Assembly (NCBI GenBank): GCA_963971285.1
Contig: OZ020257.1
Location: forward strand, 12,724,602 to 12,788,601
Direction of reading: 5' to 3'
Length of the DNA: 64,000 bases
From: Astropecten irregularis
Lineage: Eukaryota; Echinodermata; Asteroidea; Paxillosida; Astropectinidae
The notes under the pieces are model-generated. The model made no database searches, was not told the origin of the DNA, and saw only the letters and a program-made list of their open reading frames with translations. The position numbers and the translations under genes were made by a program. The stretch's first letter is position 1; each line of letters opens with the position of its first letter. This document shows positions 57,060 through 64,000 of this stretch, one piece after another.

Positions 57060-57368
57060 TTAATGTCATACTTTGGTTTTTGTCAAAGAAATACAGATTC
57101 GTGGACAAAAATATCAAGGATGATACAGTAACAGTCATCCGTGAACATTTCAGTCCCATACGGTGCCCACTTTTTGAGAAAACAGTGAAAACCGGCCACG
57201 GTATGTCTTTAAAAGATCAAAAATAACTTTGGTCATCATCGGTTTTACTCTTTTCTGGATAAATACAGCATTCACAGGCAGAAAAGTGTCAACGGTATAT
57301 GTCTACCATAGGTAAATATGTCAAGATTTCTGTTTCGGTATGTTACCAAAGTATGATACTATCTTTAA
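57060..57368. mobile_element. Family A MITE (nested)
   Basis: Its first bases are eroded; recognisable from GTCATACTTTGG to GTATGATACTATC-TTTAA. Confidence 0.75.
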
Positions 57369-57409
57369 ATATATGCTTTACTGAACTTTTTGAGTGTCAT
57401 TCGTTTCTG

Positions 57410-57767
57410 TTAAAGGTAGTATCATGCTTTGGTTTTTGTCAAAGAAGTATACAGATTCATGGGCAGAAATATACAGTCTCAGTTATCTGTGAAAAATTTC
57501 AGTCCCATACGGTGCCTACTTTTTAAGAAAATCGTGAAAACGGCCACAGTATTTTTAAAGTCTTTTTTCTGTTATTTTTTTATCTTTTAAAAGATCAAAA
57601 AGATTTCCGGTCATTGTTTTGCTAATTTCTGGATAAATACACCATTTCAGGTGGGAAATGTCTAACGGTATGTTTCTACCACCATCATCTTCATACCCTG
57701 TAAGGTATACGGAAATCTGTGAACATGTCTGTTTTGGTTTCTGACCAAAGTATGATACAACCTTTAA
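57410..57767. mobile_element. Family A MITE (nested)
   Basis: TTAA-flanked with both TIRs, separated from the preceding copy by about 40 bases of host element. Confidence 0.85.
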
Positions 57768-58020
57768 AGAAACAAAAACATCACCAATCCCGGTCAAGTT
57801 CTTTTGGACTCGACCTGTATTGCAGATTTGATGCAAACAAATAAATCAGTGTAGTGATGGCGGGCTTTCAATGATAAATAGCGTGCAAGCAAAACATTCC
57901 TAATCCCCCGTGCTGATATACGGGATAGTGTTGAGTTCAGACAGGTAATCTGGTGCGACTGGACGTCTAGGCTCCGCTCGTTAGACGGCATTTGGTTTGA
58001 TTAGGCTGCTTGGGTTTGTA

Positions 58021-58434
58021 CGGAGCTCCACGAATGCCATTCCACTTTAATATCCAGATAACCACATAATTTTATCTCGCCAAGTCGACTTTTGGAGTGA
58101 TAAAAGTCGTCTTGTCACAGTCTGAACAAGATGACTTCTAGCGAAAACGAGAAGTCGACTAGCTTATTCTGATATTTTATCTGGCCAAGTCAACGAAGTG
58201 CAAAGTCGTCTTATTCTGATAATCAACCTGTAAGTAAGTCGTCTTTATACAAGTTGAAGGGCAAGTCGACTTCCTTCTTTCAGTAAGTCGTCTTGGCGAG
58301 ATAAATTATTAGGAAAGTTCATCTTGCACGGATAAATCATCTCGATAAGTCGACTTTTAGGGCTTCATAAGTCGACTTGGCGAGATAAATTATGTCTTTA
58401 TCTGGGTAAGTGGTATGGCACTCGTGGAGCTCCG
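58021..58434. mobile_element. TA-flanked MITE with an AAGTCGAC array
   Basis: TIRs CGGAGCTCCACGAATGCCAT and the complement of ATGGCACTCGTGGAGCTCCG, flanked by TA at 58019-58020 and 58435-58436. The interior repeats AAGTCGAC and GTCGTCTT in both orientations. TA duplications suit Tc1/mariner-like MITEs. Confidence 0.8.
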
Positions 58435-59767
58435 TAGGTTCTGACGGTCTCTCAACGGCTCGGCACGGCAATTATGGGGGAATTGGGTCAGCATCGGAAG
58501 TTGCCAACAAGCCTATAGAATGAGCATCGGGATTAATACTATGACAGACATTGATAGCTCCAGATTACTCTTAAGTGTCTTGATAATGTATATGATACTG
58601 TCACAATAGAGACATGCATTGAACTGTATATGCCAAGGGCCTTGTATAATAACTTCAGACTTACAATGGTTTCATTAAAGGTTTACTGTAATCAAATTTG
58701 ACAAAGGGATGAAAGTGCTTTAAATCTATTGCTTGATGTATAATTAATGACTATATCAATTTTAATTGTTATATAAATGATTAATTTTGACCAACAGTTA
58801 AAAGATCAGTACATGTATGCCCCGCCCCCCAAAATTCCCCTTGGAACTAATTCACACAACAATAACAATGCATGTGATTTCACCTAAAGTACAAGTAGGC
58901 TCGCACCACAGTACATGTAGCTCATGCTGGCTCATGGACAATGCTCTTCGATTTGAACAAAAACGCGGGGTCGGCAGGTTTGCGACTTCTGCAATTGACA
59001 TAACAAGGAAATGTGGGGTGTTAAGTCTTTTTTACATACAATAATGTATGTAGCACAAACAATTATTAAAAATGTTGAGTTTTATATATAACAAAGCATG
59101 TGTTTAAAGGGTGGCTGTAATGATATTTAATCAAATTTACCGAAATAATTTAATTAGCTTTTAAAAAATATATTACATTTTGATTTAAGTTTTTTTTTTG
59201 TTCCCCCCCCCCGCATCTGGTATTTTTGTTCTCGAAATAAACTGCATCCCATTAGCATTTTGTGTCCACGCCCCACCCCCTAGTACGGGATTTTGATTGC
59301 CTTCATTGAAACGGGAACCGGCTTAGCATTACTTGATGGCTTGTGAACCAGCTACCGGGTTCCCGAGATGACGTCACGACGTTCCACCCTCCCAATTAAT
59401 AAAATGATTTTAACACAAATACAAGGGAGGCTAAAACTATGACAGCCACACAACTGCGTTTTAAAACTTTATTCCATCAATATAATTATAAGCAAAAAGA
59501 CCCATTGCAGCCACCCTTTAACTTCTTAACTTTTGATAACAGTAAATCTTTAATTCTGTTCATATCATAATTTTTCTCCTTTAAACATCATCAATACTCA
59601 ACAACAATTTACATGCAGTTCACTTATCCTAATTATCCTAAGTGCCTGACCATCATAATGGAGACGTGGACACTACCTTTGTCACGTCCGGTGTTGATGG
59701 AAAAAGGCCAAATGACCAGCAGAACGGACAATTTGAAAAGCAGTTTTAAGACGGTAGTTTATATAGC

Positions 59768-60134
59768 CAAATTGGAAAAATTCACAGAACAGCACTCACC
59801 CTTTGTCTGATGCAGCACGTACATGAAATGATTAACCAGTGAGTTGGAGCTCAAACAGCCATCTGAGTCACAAGAAAAGTATAGCGAAAACCAGACTCAA
59901 CTTAATAAGTTATAAAACACAAAGAATGATTTTGATCTTATACCCCGACATCAAAACTGTTTTCGGTCGTTGCTTTGCTTAATTTCTGGATACATACACC
60001 ATTTCAAACGGAAATATTTTAACGGTATGTTTCTACCAGCACCATCTTCATACCCTGTAAGTTACACGTAAATCTGTGAACATTTCTGTTTGGGTATGTT
60101 ACCAATCCTGTACTATACATGTACCTGTACCTTT
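59768..60134. mobile_element. Family B MITE
   Basis: Left end eroded (TTCACAGAACAGCACTCACC). Right end CAATCCTGTACTATAC, then a short duplication before TTTAA. Confidence 0.7.
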
Positions 60135-60207
60135 AAAATTAGGTTGAAGATTCCCGTATCATTAAGCACTCAGTGGTATCAGTATAGTGCCCCTAACTCG
60201 CAGATCT

Positions 60208-60457
60208 GGGGAAAATTTCATAGACCTCATTACGCACCAAATTTTGCTGAAGCACCAAAAACCTTGGTAAATAAAATCAGTATGCCAGTCAAAACTCCTT
60301 GGCTTTATATGTGATTGCTATGCTCAGCCATCAATGGCCGAATACAAGTCACAAACAATAAACATCACATGACAATTTGGATGGTAATCCTGTTTGATCA
60401 AGGAAGACTTTTCATGGTTAAGCACAAACATGTGTTTAAGCCTATCAAATAGGCCCC
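60208..60457. repeat. Family E-related MITE
   Basis: GGGGAAAATTTCATAGACCT at the left, TTAAGCCTATCAAATAGGCC at the right; the interior resembles 19376-19609 in reverse. Confidence 0.6.
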
Positions 60458-60496
60458 ACTTCGTGCACCATGTATAATAACAGGTACAATTATCCT

Positions 60497-60593
60497 GGGG
60501 CCGATTTCACAGAGCTCAACGATCGATCGATCGTGACTCAAGTTACGAAGTATAAAACCATCGGAAGTTACGATGTGTTTGGTGAAATCATCC
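60497..60593. repeat. Family D MITE, shortened
   Basis: GGGGCCGATTTCACAGAGCT at the left and GTTTGGTGAAATCATCCC at the right, with a GATCGATCGATCG core. Confidence 0.7.
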
Positions 60594-60613
60594 CAAGGTC
60601 TTGCGCTGTTTGC

Positions 60614-60971
60614 TTAAAGGTAATATCATTCTTTGGTTTTTATCAAAGAAATATAGATTCATGGGCAAAAATATCAAGGAAGATACAGTAACGGTCATTT
60701 TGTGGAAATGTCAGTTCCATACGGTGCCCACTTTTTGAGAAAACAGTGAAAAACGGCCACAGTATTTCTTAAGTCTTTTCTCTTTTATTTTTGATCTTTT
60801 AAAAGATCAAAAAGATATTCGTTCGTTGTTTTACTAATTTCTGGACACCATTTCAGGTGGAAAAATGTTAACTATGTTTCTACCACCACCATCTTCATAC
60901 CCTGTAAGTTAAACGTAAATCTGTGAACATTTCTGTTTTGGTGTCTTACCAAAGTATGATACTACCTTTAA
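60614..60971. mobile_element. Family A MITE
   Basis: TTAA-flanked, well preserved. Confidence 0.85.
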
Positions 60972-61322
60972 AGAACGTGCATGGACTTCAATAAACCCTA
61001 GTGTATATCCTATCATGGAGGAAGGAAGAGATCCAATGATCTCCATGATCCAATCATCCATACAGCTCTTCATAATCTACCTATCATCCTCAACAATGAA
61101 CAATAACTGTAATCCTACACAATGAAAGCAAATTTCTTTATTACCTATACATAACCTAATGATAAAATTCAATACGGGCATCATGCTATCCATGCAAACA
61201 TCAAATCTGGGTCAACCACAATGTCGGTGTCTTTTTTAAGCCAACCATTAATGCGATTTTCTTGTTTCTAATGGTGGATATACTACGAGGCCACGCTTTT
61301 AGCCTCTAACTATCATCCTTTT

Positions 61323-61663
61323 GAAGGTATATCCTTTGGTTTTTGTTAAAGAAATGCAGATTTATGGGCAAAATATCAAGGAAGATACAGTAACAGTCAT
61401 TTGTGAAAATTCCAGTCCCATATACGGTGCCCACCTTTTGAGAAAACAGTAAAAACGTTCATGGTATTTAAAAAACAATTCACCGTTGTAAGGTAATCTT
61501 CCGAAGATCAACATTGTTTTTGGTTAATGGTTTCATTCTTTTCTGGATAAATACACCATTTCAGGCAGAAACATTTTAACGGTATGTTTGTACCATCACC
61601 ATCTTCATACCCTGTGGAGATTTCTGTTTCGGTATCCTACCTAAATATGAAATATCTCCTAGG
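61323..61663. mobile_element. Family A MITE, eroded ends
   Basis: Interior well matched from GTTAAAGAAATGCAGATTTA to the GTATGTTTGTACCATCACC block; terminal bases changed. Confidence 0.7.
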
Positions 61664-61954
61664 TTCTTACTCAAACTGCTGTTGTTAATGATGCCAAGAA
61701 GTTCCCAAACCAATCTCTAAACATCTCCATCGAATCTCCAATTCTCGCGTTATCACTTTTCATCTTAAGTACGAACAAATCCTGCTAGGTTTGGAACAAC
61801 AAGACACTCCTATCTCTGAGCATTAACTTTGCTCTAGTGTAAGCTTGAATGTTATCTTATACGGTCATAATACTCGTGTGTCCCTTCTGGCGTTCCAAGC
61901 GCGCAGTCATACACTTTTGCTTCTTAGCTCACCTTCCGTTGTGTTTCATACTTA

Positions 61955-62150
61955 TTAAAGGTAGTATCATACTCTAGTTTCTATCAAAGAAATACAGATT
62001 CATGGGTAAAAATATCAAGACAGATACAGTAACAGTCATCTGTGAAAATTTCAGTCCCATACGGTGCCCACTTCTTGAGAAAGCAGTGAAAAACAGCCAC
62101 AGTATTTCTTAAGTCTTTTCTCTTTTATTTTTGATCTTAAAAAGATCACA
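61955..62150. mobile_element. Family A MITE, right half missing
   Basis: Starts at TTAA with AAAGGTAGTATCATACTC and stops near the central hairpin. Confidence 0.75.
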
Positions 62151-62562
62151 TATTTTTTTGTACACACTGTAGATTATACAATAACATCTGAACATGAAAT
62201 GCATGCAAGACATTTTGGGCTTATTTACACCTGCGCAGAAAGCCACTATTCAGTATACGACGTCCGCAATGCATAAATTAGCCCAGTTGAAACTTTCTCC
62301 AGACAAACATCCGCGCGTCCACTTGTTGTTTTTTCAAAATTGCAATCCGTGTGCGATAGAAAACCGTGAGTAAAATGAAACGAAACAAACCTGTGACGAA
62401 CATGTGTTCGTATTTGCACAGGTATAAATCCTGACAGAAATGTGGCAAATTGCAGTTTTGAAAACTCAGACGGATGAAAAGTTCATTTTAAGTTAAGCTT
62501 TCGTCCAGATTACAGGAAACAGAACATCTGTCTTACAAAACCAGACGCTAAAAGAAATGTGT

Positions 62563-62780
62563 CAATTTTACAAACCTGCTTAGCACAACAATTTGCTAAC
62601 CATGACATTTCTGTCTTAATAAAAACAGGATTAACAACCAAATGTCCACGTGTTGGGTATCGCTTGTGATTGTTCTTTGACCATGAGTATCAAATAGAAT
62701 TTTGAATGGTTGTTTTGTTTTATTGAGCAATACATTTTGTGCAATTTGATTGTGCTTAACAGTTTAGTGAAATTGGCCCC
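62563..62780. repeat. Family E MITE
   Basis: CTGCTTAGCACAACAATTTG at the left, TGCTTAACAGTTTAGTG...GGCCCC at the right. Confidence 0.65.
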
Positions 62781-63037
62781 TGTTCCCGTGCTGAAAATTC
62801 TTAACAAATCCACTGTCAGGATACTCTCTATGATAACTCCTCTTAGCACGTTGGCCTTCTAATCTTCAAGAAAAATACCCAGACCTATTTCAAAGTGCGC
62901 TCATAATGGTGTCAGGTTGGCGCCAAGTTTGGTCAAATCAGTCCCAGTAATTCGTCTTATTTGGGACGTTAGAGCAATTTTTGAAGATGCCATGAATGTA
63001 TATATACTCAGTCATATAGATTAATTCCCTCGTGGCA

Positions 63038-63407
63038 TTAAATGTACTATTGATAGGAAACCAAAACAGCAATATTAACATTTACTTTTAAATTTCAGGG
63101 TACCGGACCTGGTACAAACATACCGTTAAAATCTTACCGCCTGAAATGCTGTATCATATCCAGAAATGAGTAAAACAAAATACCGAAAATAGTTTTGATC
63201 TATATACGAGATCAAACCCTCACAATCACAATTACCTTACAATTTCGCGTAACAATTGCAACGATTTTTCGCTATTTTCTACTGTTTCCAATGATCAATT
63301 GAGCTGGAAATGTTTACAGGTTTGTTTTTATTTCACGACAAATCAAATTATATGAACAGACCACAGCTGTTCTATCAACTTAAACCAAAGTATGATAGTA
63401 CCTTTAA
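63038..63407. mobile_element. Chimeric family A/B MITE
   Basis: The outer ends are A-type (right end CCAAAGTATGATAGTACC-TTTAA), but the centre matches family B (GATCAATTGAGCTGGAAATG, then a TTTATTTCACGAC block). Confidence 0.65.
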
Positions 63408-63488
63408 GGATGGAGAGTGGAAATTTTAGGATTTTTCTTCAAGTGAGCCGGATTATTAACTTGACTTTTTCCCATTGATTTCTAACTC

Positions 63489-63795
63489 TTAAAGGTTATT
63501 TCATATATCCTTTGGTAGCGTACCAAAAACAGGAATCTTCACAGATTTACCTATTACTTACACGGTATGAAGATGGTGTTTGTAAAAACACCGCTACAAT
63601 TTCTCTGCCCTGAAATGCTGTATTTTTCTTCAGAAAAGAATACAAAGACCAAAACAGTTTTGATCTTGGGGCAAGATCAAAACTCCTGTGAATAGATTTA
63701 AAAACACCTTGAGTGTTTTTCACAAGTTTGTTTCAAAAAGTAAACACCGTATGGGATTGGAAATTTCACAGATGACTGATACTTCAGTATCTTTC
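63489..63795. mobile_element. Family A MITE interrupted by a family B insertion
   Basis: Starts TTAAAGGTTATTTCATATAT in reverse orientation and breaks at TTAA where the family B copy begins. Confidence 0.7.
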
Positions 63796-64000
63796 TTAAA
63801 GGTATAATACATGATTGGTCTCAGAACAACACTCACACCCTTGTTTTATCAAAAATGTACATGAAATGATAAACCTGTGAAAATTTGAGCTCAATCAGAC
63901 ATCTGAGTCACAAGAAAATAGGGAAAAACCGACTCAATTTTTCTTATAAAACATAAAGAATGGTGAAATTGTTCTTACCTCGAGATCAAAACTGTTTTCG
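63796..64000. mobile_element. Family B MITE, cut by the window edge
   Basis: Starts TTAAAGGTATAATACATGAT and runs off the end of the window inside the GAGATCAAAACTGTTTTCG block. Confidence 0.75.

Larger units (their letters stand above)
56660..57823. mobile_element. Foldback element containing two family A MITEs
   Basis: Outer ends GAGTCAAAAAGAACTTGACT and GTCAAGTTCTTTTGGACTCG are inverted and match the family at 17443-17670. Family A copies sit inside at 57060-57368 and 57410-57767. Confidence 0.75.
50890..64000. other. Intergenic region dominated by MITEs; no gene recognised
   Basis: Open frames up to about 110 residues are present but none resembles a known family or has paired splice sites. 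Much of the sequence is family A, B, D and E elements, a TA-flanked element at 58021-58434 and a large foldback at 56660-57823. Positions 55280-55540 are CpG-richer and non-repetitive and may mark a promoter or exon I cannot resolve. Confidence 0.5.

Overview
This is a window of animal nuclear DNA, not bacterial or viral. Coding sequence is cut into many short exons with GT-AG introns, introns are AT-rich, and much of the non-coding DNA is short mobile elements (MITEs, foldback elements, tRNA-derived repeats). The two proteins I can assemble align closely with human orthologues, and the repeat landscape suits a marine invertebrate deuterostome. My best guess is an echinoderm, but that is an inference from gestalt rather than from a diagnostic sequence.

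Layout. Two complete protein genes lie in tandem on the minus strand. NCBP1 (nuclear cap-binding protein, 80 kDa subunit) has 20 coding exons between 12166 and 28940. PDIA3 (ERp57, ER protein disulfide isomerase) has 13 coding exons between 33486 and 50393. All 33 exons keep frame across their junctions, giving predicted proteins of 803 and 489 residues. A tRNA-Val(AAC) gene lies on the plus strand at 50814-50886, about 0.4 kb upstream of PDIA3 and divergent from it. A third minus-strand gene is suggested by one first-exon-like segment at 8497-8617 (short charged N terminus, hydrophobic segment, good splice donor). I could not identify it or find its other exons. Positions 1-8400, 8620-12165, 28941-33485 and 50890-64000 hold no other gene I can support.

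Repeats. Two related TTAA-flanked MITE families (called A and B here, about 18 and 6 recognisable copies) fill introns and spacers. Others are tRNA-derived SINE-like units, Harbinger-like MITEs with TTA target duplications, large palindromes, a 57-bp minisatellite in NCBP1 intron 4, and a pair of inverted 480-bp elements flanking NCBP1 exons 3-8. The most unusual structure is at about 37343-40617 in PDIA3 intron 9. It is a 3.3-kb chain of three rolling-circle-type (Helitron2/Helentron-like) non-autonomous elements, the middle one carrying a 130-bp tandem repeat, and the chain has split an older family A MITE.

The two proteins act in unrelated processes (nuclear mRNA cap binding; folding of glycoproteins in the ER), so nothing suggests they work together. 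No CRISPR, operon or viral system is present, and I see no convincing new protein system. The novelty lies in the repeat architecture.
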